Below, in pieces: positions 26,835-36,317 of a stretch of DNA of 64,000 bases. The DNA lies in the NCBI RefSeq assembly GCF_900107925.1, contig NZ_FNUJ01000003.1, positions 1 to 64,000 on the forward strand, in the 5' to 3' direction. Origin of the DNA: Amycolatopsis pretoriensis. Lineage in GTDB: Bacteria > Actinomycetota > Actinomycetes > Mycobacteriales > Pseudonocardiaceae. The position numbers were made by a program, and so were the translations under genes. A model generated the notes under the pieces. That model saw nothing but the letters and a program-made list of their open reading frames with translations. It made no database searches and had not been told where the DNA came from. Numbering within the stretch: the first letter of the stretch is position 1; the number at the start of each line of letters is the position of its first letter.

Positions 26835-27199
26835 ACCGGGTCGTACGCGCGCACCGCGTCGAGGTACTCGGCGATCGCGTCGCGGTTGCGCAGCAGGCAC
26901 TCCGCCCGCCGCGCCATGCGGTCGCGTTCCTCCTCGAGCGTCGCGATCATCTCGGGAGTCGCGTCCGGGAAGTAGATCGCGCGGGGCTTGTCGAGGCAGG
27001 GCAGGATCTGTTTGATGATCCTCGTGGGCAGCCCGGCGTCGAGCAGCCCGCGGACCTGGATCACCCGGTCGACCGTCGGCTCGTCGTAGTCGCGGTACCC
27101 GTTCGCCCCGCGGGCGGCGATGATCAGGCCCTGCTCCTCGTAGTACCGCAGCAGCCGCCGGGACGTCCCCGTCCGCTCCGCGAGCTCGCCGATCCGCAT
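26831..27199 (-). CDS. MerR-family transcriptional regulator
   Basis: This 122-residue protein has an N-terminal MerR winged helix (MRIGELAERTGTSRRLLRYY, EEQGLIIAARGANGYRDYDE), a dimerisation coiled coil (ATLEEERDRMARRAECLLRN) and a short C-terminus without a separate ligand domain. LPCLD supplies one possible thiol. It is divergent from an MFS exporter, with a perfect palindrome in between. By analogy with other MerR pairs it should bind there, distort the exporter promoter and activate it on sensing a drug-like ligand. An AGGTGG precedes the ATG. Confidence 0.9.
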   Translation of the reverse strand: MRIGELAERTGTSRRLLRYYEEQGLIIAARGANGYRDYDEPTVDRVIQVRGLLDAGLPTRIIKQILPCLDKPRAIYFPDATPEMIATLEEERDRMARRAECLLRNRDAIAEYLDAVRAYDPV

Positions 27200-27217
27200 G
27201 TGCGCCACCTCACGTAG

Positions 27218-27239
27218 ACCTTCACACGTATGTGAAGGT
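27218..27239. promoter_or_regulatory. MerR operator palindrome
   Basis: ACCTTCACA, then CGTA, then TGTGAAGGT form a perfect 22-bp palindrome between the divergent merR-type and MFS genes, 14 nt before the MFS ATG. MerR regulators bind such dyads inside elongated promoter spacers. Confidence 0.75.
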
Positions 27240-27253
27240 TCGAGCATAGCGGC

Positions 27254-28414
27254 ATGACGAGCACCGAAGTCCGCCGACAGACCCCCGCCCTCCTCGCCCT
27301 GACCACCGCCGCGTTCGTCACCGTGCTCACCGAGGCGCTGCCCGCCGGCGTGCTGCCCGGCATGAGCGCCGGCCTCGGCGTCGGCGAATCCGCGGCCGGC
27401 CAGGCCGTGACGGTCTACGCCCTCGGCACGGCCCTCACCGCGATCCCGCTCGCCGCGGCCACCGCGGCCTGGTCCCGCAAGCGCTTGCTGCTGGCCGGGG
27501 TGGCCGGGTTCGCCGTCGCCAACACCGTGACGGCGCTGTCCGCGAACTACCCCGTCACCATGGTCGCGCGGTTCGTCGCCGGGGTGGCCGCGGGCGTCGT
27601 CTGGGCGCTGCTGGCCGGGTACGCCCGGCGGCTCGCGCCCGAAAACCAGGGCAAGGCGATCGCGCTCGTCATGGCGGGCATCCCGCTGGCGCTGTCGCTC
27701 GGCATCCCGGCCGGGACGTTCCTCGGCGGCCTGCTCGGCTGGCGCTCGGCGTTCGGCGTCATGTCCGCGATCGCCGTGGCGCTGCTCCCCTGGATCGTCC
27801 TCAAGGTCCCGGACCAGCCGGGACGGACCGGCGCCCGGACACCGGTGCTGCGCACGCTGGCCGTGCCCGGCGTCGCCCCCGTGCTGGCCGTGACGCTGGT
27901 GTTCGTGCTGGCCCACACCGTGCTCTACACCTACGTCGCCGCGTTCCTCGGCCACGCCGGGATGGGCGACGCGGTGGACGTCGTCCTGCTCGTCTTCGGC
28001 ATCGCGTCGATGGCCGGCATCTGGGTCGTCGGCGCGCGGATCGACCGGGCGCTGCGCACCCTGACCGTCCTGAGCACGATCCTGGTCGGCGTCGCCGCGA
28101 CGATCCTGGCGACCGCGTCGGGCAGCCCGGCGCTGGTCTACGCCGCCGTCACGCTGTGGGGCCTCGGCTGGGGCGGCGTCCCGACGCTCCTGCAGACCGC
28201 GGCGGGCAACGCGGGCGGCGACGCGGCGGACAACGCGCAGGCCATGCTCGTGACGCTGTGGAACGCGGCGATGGCCGCGGGCGGCGTGCTCGGCGGCGTC
28301 CTGCTCGACGCGGCCGGTCCCGCGTCTTTCCCCTGGACGCTCCTGCTGCTCCTGCTGCCGGTCCTCGCCGTGGTGCTCGGCGCCCGGCGGCACGGCTTCC
28401 CGGCGGCGTCCTGA
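27254..28414 (+). CDS. MFS exporter (DHA1-like)
   Basis: This 386-residue protein has about 12 membrane helices. Features include LTEALPAGVLPGMSAGLGV in the first loop, a helix-5 motif LALSLGIPAGTFLGGLLGWR and the RLAPENQGKAIALVMAGIPL loop. These place it with the arabinose-efflux/chloramphenicol-type (AraJ/Cml) proton-drug antiporters. Divergent from and probably controlled by the MerR regulator. A strong GC-rich hairpin follows the stop. Confidence 0.9.
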   Translation: MTSTEVRRQTPALLALTTAAFVTVLTEALPAGVLPGMSAGLGVGESAAGQAVTVYALGTALTAIPLAAATAAWSRKRLLLAGVAGFAVANTVTALSANYPVTMVARFVAGVAAGVVWALLAGYARRLAPENQGKAIALVMAGIPLALSLGIPAGTFLGGLLGWRSAFGVMSAIAVALLPWIVLKVPDQPGRTGARTPVLRTLAVPGVAPVLAVTLVFVLAHTVLYTYVAAFLGHAGMGDAVDVVLLVFGIASMAGIWVVGARIDRALRTLTVLSTILVGVAATILATASGSPALVYAAVTLWGLGWGGVPTLLQTAAGNAGGDAADNAQAMLVTLWNAAMAAGGVLGGVLLDAAGPASFPWTLLLLLLPVLAVVLGARRHGFPAAS

Positions 28415-28422
28415 ATGGACGA

Positions 28423-28452
28423 AGGGCCCGGGCGGGTTCGCGCCCGGGCCCT
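28423..28452. terminator. Bidirectional hairpin terminator
   Basis: AGGGCCCGGGCG (28423-28434) and CGCCCGGGCCCT (28441-28452) form a perfect 12-bp stem with a 6-nt loop. It lies between the convergent MFS and chitinase genes, ending 12 nt before the chitinase stop. Confidence 0.85.
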
Positions 28453-28464
28453 CCAGCTGGTGTT

Positions 28465-29658
<1,194 letters not shown>

Positions 29659-29702
29659 GACTTTCCCTTCCGGCCTGCGGACTGGGTGGCGCGCTGAGGC
29701 TA

Positions 29703-29718
29703 ACAGGTCCAGACCACT
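29703..29718. promoter_or_regulatory. DasR-like (dre) operator upstream of the chitinase
   Basis: ACAGGTCCAGACCACT agrees with the Streptomyces dre consensus ACTGGTCTAGACCACT (from memory) at 14 of 16 positions. It lies 45 nt before the chitinase start. DasR is a GntR repressor relieved by GlcN-6-P and controls chitinase genes. Confidence 0.6.
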
Positions 29719-29803
29719 GCGGACCAGGGCGAAACGTTGTGGTCAAAGGTTTCGCGATGACACCGCAGCCCGGCGCGAATTCACGGCGTGGCATGATCGG
29801 CCG

Positions 29804-30196
29804 ATGACCGAGTTCGGCTGCGCCCGCTGCTCCGGCGAAGACGCCCTCACCGCGCTGGCCTTCTGCACGACCCGCCTGCGCGAAACCCACCGCCTGGTCG
29901 AACAGTCCCACTTCGGCATCTCGCTGCGCGAATGTCCGGAGTGCCGCCAGGGGTTCGCCGCGATCTTCACCGAGTTCGTCGACTTCTCCGGCGGCGAGGA
30001 CGCGCAGTACTTCGACTTCGTGCCGCTCACCCCCGCCGAGGTGACATCGTTGGCAGCGCAGGGTTCCCGCGTCGACCTCGTGCGCCTGGGCGCGCTCGGC
30101 AGCCTCCGGCGGCGGCTGTCGTCGAGCTGGCCGACCGGGGCGGAGAAGCAGATCGGCTGGCGGACCGACCCGCTTTCGGTGCGCGAAGGCCACTGA
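29804..30196 (+). CDS. Hypothetical protein with two CxxC pairs
   Basis: This 130-residue soluble protein has CARC near residue 6 and CPEC near residue 44, which could hold one zinc. FAAIFTEFVDFSGGEDAQYF and DFVPLTPAEVTSLAAQG follow, then a basic C-terminus. The ATG follows a GGCATGATCGGCCG stretch without a strong RBS, so translation may be weak or leaderless. Divergent from the chitinase gene. No family recognised. Confidence 0.7.
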   Translation: MTEFGCARCSGEDALTALAFCTTRLRETHRLVEQSHFGISLRECPECRQGFAAIFTEFVDFSGGEDAQYFDFVPLTPAEVTSLAAQGSRVDLVRLGALGSLRRRLSSSWPTGAEKQIGWRTDPLSVREGH

Positions 30197-30198
30197 GC

Positions 30199-30560
30199 GG
30201 CCGGCCGGAGGATCGCCGCGGCCGAGCGGTCGACGTCCGCTTCCGTCGTCGTCCGGCCGGACACCGAAATCCGCAGGTATCGGCGGGCGCGCCAGCTGGT
30301 TCCGCCGAGCCGGCAGGTCCCGACGAGGTGGCGCACCGTCGACGGTGGCGTGCCGCTCCTCGCTCGCGACGACGCAGACGCGCGGCGCCCCCGGCAAGCC
30401 CGCCATGGCGTCCAGCCCGGGCTCGGCGGCTCGCGCGAGTTCTTCGAGGACGGTCGCGGCCGGTGTCGGAGCGTCGCGGAGCTACCAGCGGGCGGTCGCC
30501 GAGCCGGCGCGGGCCAGGAGATCACGCAGTTCGTCCACGACGTGACCGCAAGCCCGAAGT
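30199..30560 (-). pseudogene. Remnant of a PLP-dependent decarboxylase/aminotransferase
   Basis: On the minus strand one frame reads VDELRDLLARAGSATARW and, after a shift, LAGLPGAP-like and RVCVVASEERHATVDGA. A further shift leads into VGTCRLGGTSWRARRYLRIS and TTTEADVDRSAAAIL, which resembles the C-terminal end of group II PLP decarboxylases. The catalytic lysine region and most of the large domain are gone. Frame changes lie near 30460 and 30345. It is a relic, not a working gene. Confidence 0.6.
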
Positions 30561-30613
30561 GACGTGCGCCGGAGCCGGGAACAATCGCGGGCCGTGCGGC
30601 GTAGCGTCCTGGT

Positions 30614-31147
30614 ATGGAGACCCCGCTGAGCACCGACCGGCTCGTGATCCGGGACTGGACGGTTGACGACGCCGAGGCCGCGTACGGCATCTACGGCGCG
30701 GAAGACGTCACGCACTGGCTGACCCCGGCCATGGAGCGCGTCGGCGACATCGGCGCGATGCGCTCGGTGCTGGCCGCCTGGCAGGAGGTGCAGCCGAACC
30801 TGCCGCCGCCGCGGGGGCGCTGGGCTGTCGAGCGCAAGGAGGACGGCGTCGTGATCGGCGGGCTCGGCATCCGGCTGCTGCCGCCGTTCGAAGAGGACCT
30901 CGAGCTCAGCTGGCAGCTCGCCCCCGGTGTCTGGGGCCAGGGCTACGCGTCGGAGGCGGCGACCGCGCTGATCGAGTGGGCGTTCACCCAGGACACCGAG
31001 GAGCTCTTCGCCGTCGCGCGGCCGAACAACACGCGCGCGATCGCCGTCGCCAAACGGCTCGGCATGCAGTGGGTCGGCGAGACCGAGAAGTACTACAACC
31101 TGCGGCTGCAGGTGTACCGGATCCGGCACACCGACCTCATCGGCTGA
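30614..31147 (+). CDS. GNAT acetyltransferase (RimJ/RimL-like)
   Basis: This 177-residue protein begins STDRLVIRDWTVDDAEAAYG, typical of the acetyltransferase-3 subgroup that modifies N-terminal alanine of ribosomal proteins or small molecules. The acetyl-CoA loop is LAPGVWGQGYASEAATALI (about residues 103-121). PNNTRAIAVAKRLGM is the usual helix near the end. Substrate unknown. Its 3' end overlaps the convergent F420-type gene by 11 nt. Confidence 0.88.
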   Translation: METPLSTDRLVIRDWTVDDAEAAYGIYGAEDVTHWLTPAMERVGDIGAMRSVLAAWQEVQPNLPPPRGRWAVERKEDGVVIGGLGIRLLPPFEEDLELSWQLAPGVWGQGYASEAATALIEWAFTQDTEELFAVARPNNTRAIAVAKRLGMQWVGETEKYYNLRLQVYRIRHTDLIG

Positions 31148-31613
31148 CCGGCTCCAGCAGGAAGACGCGGATTTCGCGGTCGCCGGCGCGCACGGCGTAG
31201 CGGTCGTACGCCGGCCAGTACAACGCGACCGCGTCCCACATCTCCTGCCGCTCGTCGCCGGTCAGGAGCCGGCCGGTGACCTCGACGGTCCGGCCGGCGA
31301 TCGCGACCGCCGCCTTCGGCTGGGCCAGCAGGTTCGCCGACCACGCCGGGTGCGCCTCGCCGCCCCAGTTCGAGCCGATGACGACGTACCCGCCGCCGCG
31401 CTCGACGTACAGCAGCGGCACCTGCCGGGGTTCGCCGCTGCGCCGGCCGACCGTGGTCAGCAGCAGCGTCCGCAGCCCGACGGCCGCGCCGACCCCGACC
31501 CGGCCCCCGGTGACGCGCAGCAGCACCCGGTCGGCGGGCACGAGCGCCCGTCCGAGCACCGCGAACGCCCTGCTCTTGCCGAACCCGGCGAAGACACCTC
31601 GCAAACCAGCCAC
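31137..31613 (-). CDS. Deazaflavin (F420)-dependent nitroreductase-family protein
   Basis: This 158-residue protein matches the Ddn/Rv1558-like split-barrel family: LLTTVGRRSGEPRQVPLLYV, GGYVVIGSNWGGEAHPAWSA, NLLAQPKAAV and a C-terminal WPAYDRYAVRAGDREIRVFL. Members use reduced F420 to reduce quinones and nitro compounds. Length is normal. It converges with the acetyltransferase gene and shares its last 11 nt. No operon partner. Confidence 0.9.
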   Translation of the reverse strand: MAGLRGVFAGFGKSRAFAVLGRALVPADRVLLRVTGGRVGVGAAVGLRTLLLTTVGRRSGEPRQVPLLYVERGGGYVVIGSNWGGEAHPAWSANLLAQPKAAVAIAGRTVEVTGRLLTGDERQEMWDAVALYWPAYDRYAVRAGDREIRVFLLEPVSR

Positions 31614-31629
31614 GGCGAAACCCTAGCGG

Positions 31630-33546
31630 TCACCAGCTCGACGGAGGCGGGGGCGGCACGACCGGCGGCCGGTCGTCGCAGGTGATCGTGTTCGGCAGGA
31701 GCCACGGCGCGAGCCAGCCGTCGTTGCCGCCGAGGTCGGTCAGCGCGAACTCCGACCCCGTCGGCGGGAAGTTGAACGACCCGCAGTTGTTGACGGCGAC
31801 CGCGCCGACACCCCGCGCGGCCACGTTCCGGAACGACGCCGCCCCGGCCGACCGGGCGCTCACCACCGACGTTCCCGTCCCGTCGACGCGCAGGTCCGCG
31901 AACCGCAGCCCGGTGATCGAGTACTCGTCCTTCACCGGGAAGTCACTGACCAGCATGATCGCGTTGTAGGTGGAGTCGAGGAAGTGGTCGCCGGTCACCG
32001 AGATGTCCGCGGCGATGTCCTTTTCCAGCGCGTAGAACCAGATCGCGCCGAGCCCGATCTTCCAGTTCAGCTCGAACGTCCCGGCCCGGACGGTCGTGTT
32101 GTCCGCGATCCGCAGGCTGCCCGCGAACGGCTCCGCGCCGAACCGCGAGCCCACCTGGATGGCGCTGCCCTCGCGGATCGGGTCGGCGATCAGGTTTCCC
32201 GAGACGACGTTGTCCACGCCGCCGTAGAGCGCGATCCCGTTGGCCAGCACGGGTGTCTGGACGGTGTTGTGGTCGAACGTGTTCCGCGCGTCCTGCGCCT
32301 TCTCCGACCACATGGCCAGTCCGTCGTCGCCGGTGTTGCGCACGAAGTTGTTCGCCACCACCGAGTCCGTCACTCCCGTGTGGAAGTTCAGGCCGTCGGC
32401 GATCTGGTCGACGATGACGTTGTTCGTGATCCGCGTGCCCGACATCGGTCCGTCGAACCACAGGCCGACCTTGGTGTGGTGCAGGTACAGGGAGTCCACA
32501 GTGGAGTCGTCGAGCGCGCCGCCGATCGCGTTGACCTGGTCGGTGTCGACGCGTTCCCGGACGTCGCCCTCGATCGCGAAGCCGGAGAGGTGGACGTCGT
32601 GGCTGCCCTCGGCCTTGCCGTAAATGCCGACACCGTGGCCCTTGACGATCGTGTACCAGCTGCCCGCGCCTTCGATCGTGACGTCGTCGACGATGACGTG
32701 CCGGTCGACGCGGTAGGTGCCGGGCGGCAGGTAGACCTTGAGGTGCGCGCGCCGCGCGAAGGCGATGGCCCGGTCCAGGGCGGCGGCCGAGTCGCGGCGG
32801 CCGGTCGGGTCGGCGCCGAAGAGCAGCGCGTTGGCGGCGAAGGGAAGCACGCGCGGTGGCGCGACGAGCTCGGAGTCGAGGAGGTCGACGACCGTCCACC
32901 CGGCACCCGCCGACGCGGTGAGCCGCACCCGGTCCCCCGCCCGGTACGAACGGCCGAGCAGGAGCCGCTGTTCGTCGTAGAAGTGGGTGGGGCGGAACGG
33001 TTTCGCGATCACCGGCGCGGGCGTGGTCGCCGCCGGCACGCACGAGCACTCGGTGATCCACCAGTCCGGGTGCAGCAGGTCCGCGTCCGGGTCGTTGCTG
33101 AACGGGTACTGGTTGTACAGCCAGGAATACTGCGAGGTCAGCGTCATCCGCTGGCGGTGAGCGCCGTTCACGGTGACGTCGAGCGGCGCGGTGATCCCGC
33201 CGCCGCGCGGGGCGTCCGGGATGCTGTAGCGGACGGTGATCGCGTTCGCCGCGGCCGGCAGCGTGAACTCGACGTACTGCCCGGGCGCCAGCTTCACGGC
33301 TCGCCGGCCGGACGCCTCCGACGGCAGCGTGTAGGCCGAGCGGTCGGGCCCGATCACGACACCGTCGGTGCGCGCGTTCTCCGCCTCCTGTTCCAGGAAG
33401 CCGACACCGGCACCGCGCCCGGCGACCAGCGCGGGGTCGAGCGCCGCCCGCGTCACGACCGGCCGGTCGGCGGCGGCCGCGGGCGCGGCCACCGACACGA
33501 GAGCGGTGACCGCGACGAGCGCGGCTCCGAAGGTGCGTCGCGACAT
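31630..33546 (-). CDS. Secreted GH87-like (mycodextranase/alpha-1,3-glucanase) beta-helix protein
   Basis: This 638-residue protein has a signal peptide (FGAALVAVTALVSVAAPAAA). A CBM35-like module follows at about residues 50-200 (FLEQEAENARTDGVVIGPDR, VKLAPGQYVEFTLPAAANAI). A right-handed parallel beta-helix then runs from about 235 (FGADPTGRRDSAAALDRAIA) to 600, with many turn repeats (e.g. DGLNFHTGVTDSVVANNFVR). The order matches family 87 alpha-glucanases and mycodextranases. The Pro-rich end (PPVVPPPPPSSW) may be a spacer left from a lost module. A fungal wall glucan is the likely substrate, in keeping with the nearby chitinase. Confidence 0.8.
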   Translation of the reverse strand: MSRRTFGAALVAVTALVSVAAPAAAADRPVVTRAALDPALVAGRGAGVGFLEQEAENARTDGVVIGPDRSAYTLPSEASGRRAVKLAPGQYVEFTLPAAANAITVRYSIPDAPRGGGITAPLDVTVNGAHRQRMTLTSQYSWLYNQYPFSNDPDADLLHPDWWITECSCVPAATTPAPVIAKPFRPTHFYDEQRLLLGRSYRAGDRVRLTASAGAGWTVVDLLDSELVAPPRVLPFAANALLFGADPTGRRDSAAALDRAIAFARRAHLKVYLPPGTYRVDRHVIVDDVTIEGAGSWYTIVKGHGVGIYGKAEGSHDVHLSGFAIEGDVRERVDTDQVNAIGGALDDSTVDSLYLHHTKVGLWFDGPMSGTRITNNVIVDQIADGLNFHTGVTDSVVANNFVRNTGDDGLAMWSEKAQDARNTFDHNTVQTPVLANGIALYGGVDNVVSGNLIADPIREGSAIQVGSRFGAEPFAGSLRIADNTTVRAGTFELNWKIGLGAIWFYALEKDIAADISVTGDHFLDSTYNAIMLVSDFPVKDEYSITGLRFADLRVDGTGTSVVSARSAGAASFRNVAARGVGAVAVNNCGSFNFPPTGSEFALTDLGGNDGWLAPWLLPNTITCDDRPPVVPPPPPSSW

Positions 33547-33681
33547 CCAGGGCCTCGTTTCGCCGGAGAGGACTGCGGCGGAAGATTAAGTCACCCTCGC
33601 GGATCAAACAAGACTTTGCCCTGAACTTGCAAGAAGAAGTCGATTCCTTGCGAAAGCCGACCGTCTGGCAAGGTTGGGCGG

Positions 33682-34308
33682 ATGACGCGTCCCGAAACCG
33701 CCGCCGAAGTGTTCGACGCCCTCGGCACCGACTACGAACACGCCTTCCGGAACCTGGCCGAGCAGCGGGCCGCGCTCACCGCGCTGGCCGAGCGGCTGCC
33801 GGCGGGCGCGACCGTGCTCGACCTCGGCTCCGGCACCGGCCGCCCGGCCGCGGCCGCGCTCGCCGCGGCCGGCTGCGCCGTGACCGGGTACGACGTCGCG
33901 CCGAAGATGGTCGAGATCGCGCGCGCCCAGGTGCCCGCGGCGCGGTTCGAGGTCGGCGACATGCGCGAACTGACCTTCGAGGACGGCTCGTGGGACGCGA
34001 TCACGGCGTTCTTCTCGATGCTGCAGCTCCCCCGCGCCGACCAGGAGACGATGCTCGGCCGGCTGGCGGCGTGGCTGAAGCCCGGCGGCCTGCTCGTCTT
34101 CGCGACCGTCCCCGCCGACGTGGACGGCGTCGACATCGTCTTCATGGGACACCCGGTCCGCGCGAGCAGCTTCACCGCCGAGGTGCTGAAGGAAAAGCTC
34201 GTCGCCGCCGGGCTGGAGATCGTTCGTGAAGAAGAGGCGGTGTTCGTCCCGGACCACCCCGAAGCCGGGCCCGAACCGCACGTCTACCTCACCGCGCGCC
34301 GCCGTTGA
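33682..34308 (+). CDS. SAM-dependent methyltransferase (class I)
   Basis: This 208-residue protein has motif I VLDLGSGTGRPAAAALAAAG (about residues 44-63), the acidic loop GYDVAPKMVEIA and the post-motif RADQETMLGRLAAWLKPGGL. The N-terminal DALGTDYEHAFRNLAEQRA fits small Methyltransf_25-type enzymes. Substrate unknown. It is a single gene between the GH87-like and PucR-type genes. Confidence 0.87.
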   Translation: MTRPETAAEVFDALGTDYEHAFRNLAEQRAALTALAERLPAGATVLDLGSGTGRPAAAALAAAGCAVTGYDVAPKMVEIARAQVPAARFEVGDMRELTFEDGSWDAITAFFSMLQLPRADQETMLGRLAAWLKPGGLLVFATVPADVDGVDIVFMGHPVRASSFTAEVLKEKLVAAGLEIVREEEAVFVPDHPEAGPEPHVYLTARRR

Positions 34309-34415
34309 TGAGTCGATCGTGGCGTCAACCCCTCACCGGGCCGATCACCCGGTGGACATGAATTTTGCTCAAGTTCGTGCATGTCCCGGGCCGGGGACCC
34401 GAGCTAAAGTGAGGG

Positions 34416-35588
34416 ATGGGCATCGAAGCTCCGGCCAGGCCGGTACCTCGCGAACACCGCGAGCTGGTGCGAGAGATGCTGGCCAGACTGCCCGAATTCG
34501 CCGACCGGCTCGCCCAGCTCCTGAGTGAAGAGGACGAGTTCTACCGGCAGGTCGACCACGTCGCGCCGGACGAGCTGCGGCAGGTCTGCCACGCCAACCT
34601 CGAACGCGCGCTGTCCGCACTGGCCGAAGGCCGCGGCCTGGCGCTCGACGCCGCCCGCAAGACCGGGCTCGTCCAGGCGCGGCAGGGCATACCGCTGCCC
34701 GCGGTGCTGCGCGCGTTCCGGATCGGCGGCACCTTCGTCTACGAAGCACTGCTGGAACTGGCCGGCCCGGAGTTCCTCAACCCCACCCGCACGATCGAGA
34801 TCAACTCCTACGTCTGGAAGGCGATCGACCTCTATTCGGACGCGCTGACGACGGCGTACGAGCAGGTGGCGGCCGAGCCGTCGCACGCGAACGTGCGGTT
34901 GCTCGACGACCTCCTGCGCGGTCGGCTCGCGACTCAGGCCGACATGGAGGCCGCCGCTCGCGAGCTGGGCCTGCCGACGGCGGGGATGTTCGTCGCGGTG
35001 GTGACCGAGCGCGTCGAGCCCGACGAGCACGACACGGTCGAGGCCCTGCTGCGGGCGCGCCGCTGGCGCTCGGCGTGGCGGCCGGGCGGCGAAGCGGGCC
35101 TGGTGGCGATCGACCGCATCGAGGACGTCCGGCGGCTGCGGGAAGTGCTGGCGTCGCTGCCGGTGGCGGCCGGGATGAGCAAGCCGTTCAGCGGTTTCCC
35201 CGACGTCCCGGACGCGCTGCACCGGGCCAGGATCGCCCGCCGCTCGCTGCCCTCGGGGACGGCGGGCGTGGTGGTGTTCGGCGACTCCCCGGTGACGACG
35301 CTGGTCGCGGCGGCGCCCGGGATGGCCCGCGACGTCGTGCGGTCGGCTTTGACGGGGGTGCTCGCACTGCCGGACGCGGAGCGCAAGGTCCTGCTGGACA
35401 CGCTGCTCGCGTGGTTCGCCGGCCACGGCTCGGCGAAGGAGGCCGCGGACCGGTTGTTCGTGCACCCCAACACGGTCCGGTACCGGCTGCGGCGGGTGCA
35501 GGACCTGACGAAGCGGGATCTGACCGACCCCGTCGACATCGGGGAGCTGTACGTGGCGCTGGAGTCGGTCCGTCTCGATCCCGACTAG
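34416..35588 (+). CDS. PucR-family transcriptional regulator
   Basis: This 390-residue protein has an N-terminal RsbRD/globin-like helical domain (LVREMLARLPEFADRLAQLL, EEDEFYRQVDHVAPDELRQV), a GGDEF-like middle and the PucR C-terminal HTH (LLAWFAGHGSAKEAADRLFV, HPNTVRYRLRRVQDLTKRDL). Such regulators control purine, nucleotide or stress genes. ATG at 34416 preceded by GTGAGGGAT. The next operon (DUF2975-XRE-pentapeptide) follows 40 nt later and may be its target or cotranscribed. Confidence 0.88.
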   Translation: MGIEAPARPVPREHRELVREMLARLPEFADRLAQLLSEEDEFYRQVDHVAPDELRQVCHANLERALSALAEGRGLALDAARKTGLVQARQGIPLPAVLRAFRIGGTFVYEALLELAGPEFLNPTRTIEINSYVWKAIDLYSDALTTAYEQVAAEPSHANVRLLDDLLRGRLATQADMEAAARELGLPTAGMFVAVVTERVEPDEHDTVEALLRARRWRSAWRPGGEAGLVAIDRIEDVRRLREVLASLPVAAGMSKPFSGFPDVPDALHRARIARRSLPSGTAGVVVFGDSPVTTLVAAAPGMARDVVRSALTGVLALPDAERKVLLDTLLAWFAGHGSAKEAADRLFVHPNTVRYRLRRVQDLTKRDLTDPVDIGELYVALESVRLDPD

Positions 35589-35628
35589 ACCGATTGACTT
35601 TCGATAGATATCGAGCGATAGTCGTCGC

Positions 35629-36108
35629 ATGATTTCCGAGAAGTGGGCCGTTCGCGCGCTCAGAGTGTTCCTCGTCGTGCTGTTCGGCGTCCTCGTCGTG
35701 TTCCAGACGCTGTCGCTGCCCGGCGGGATCGCCTACCACACGCAGCAGAACCCGCACGACGCTCCGCTGCGCTGGCCGCTGACCGCCATCGCGGTGTTCC
35801 TCGTGCTGTGCGTGCAGGTGGTGCTCGTCGCGACCTGGCAGCTGCTGACGCTGGTCAAGAAGGACCGGATCTTCACGACGGCGTCGCTGAAGTGGGTCGA
35901 CGCGATCGTCTGGGCCATCGGCGCGGCGTGGCTGGTCTTCGTCGGCATGCTGCTGTTCGTCGGCTTCAACGCGGACGACCCGGGGATGCCGATGCTGCTG
36001 TTCCTGGTGACCGTCGGGATCACCGTGCTCGGCCTGCTGATGGTGGTCATGCGCGCCCTGCTTCGGCAGGCCACTACGCTGCGGTCCGACATGGAAGCGG
36101 TCATCTGA
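35629..36108 (+). CDS. DUF2975 membrane protein
   Basis: This 159-residue protein has four membrane helices: ALRVFLVVLFGVLVVFQTLS, LTAIAVFLVLCVQVVLVATW, IVWAIGAAWLVFVGMLLFVG and MLLFLVTVGITVLGLLMVVM. KKDRIFTTASLKWVDAI in the loop is the DUF2975 hallmark. These proteins are almost always followed by a tiny XRE regulator, as here, where the stop and the next ATG overlap (TGATG). The pair behaves as a membrane protein with its own regulator; function unknown. Confidence 0.88.
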   Translation: MISEKWAVRALRVFLVVLFGVLVVFQTLSLPGGIAYHTQQNPHDAPLRWPLTAIAVFLVLCVQVVLVATWQLLTLVKKDRIFTTASLKWVDAIVWAIGAAWLVFVGMLLFVGFNADDPGMPMLLFLVTVGITVLGLLMVVMRALLRQATTLRSDMEAVI

Positions 36109-36314
36109 TGGCGATCGTCGTGCGCATCGACGTCGAACTGGCGAAGCGCAAGATGAGCGTCGGGGAGTTCGCGGAGAAGGTCGGGCTGACGCCGGCCAAC
36201 GTGGCGGTGCTGAAGAACGGACGCGCGAAGGCGGTCCGGTTCAGCACGCTGGAGGCGATGTGCCGGGTCCTCGGCTGCCAGCCCGGCGACCTGCTGGAGT
36301 GGGTGGAGGAGTAG
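36108..36314 (+). CDS. Small XRE-type HTH regulator (YozG-like)
   Basis: The 68 residues are almost only an HTH: MAIVVRIDVELAKRKMSVGE, FAEKVGLTPANVAVLKNGRA and the tail VLGCQPGDLLEWVEE. This is the YozG-like regulator type usually paired with DUF2975 membrane proteins. The ATG overlaps the upstream stop by one base, meaning coupled translation. The next gene (pentapeptide repeat) begins 4 nt after its stop, so all three are probably one transcript. Confidence 0.9.
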   Translation: MAIVVRIDVELAKRKMSVGEFAEKVGLTPANVAVLKNGRAKAVRFSTLEAMCRVLGCQPGDLLEWVEE

Positions 36315-36317
36315 CTC

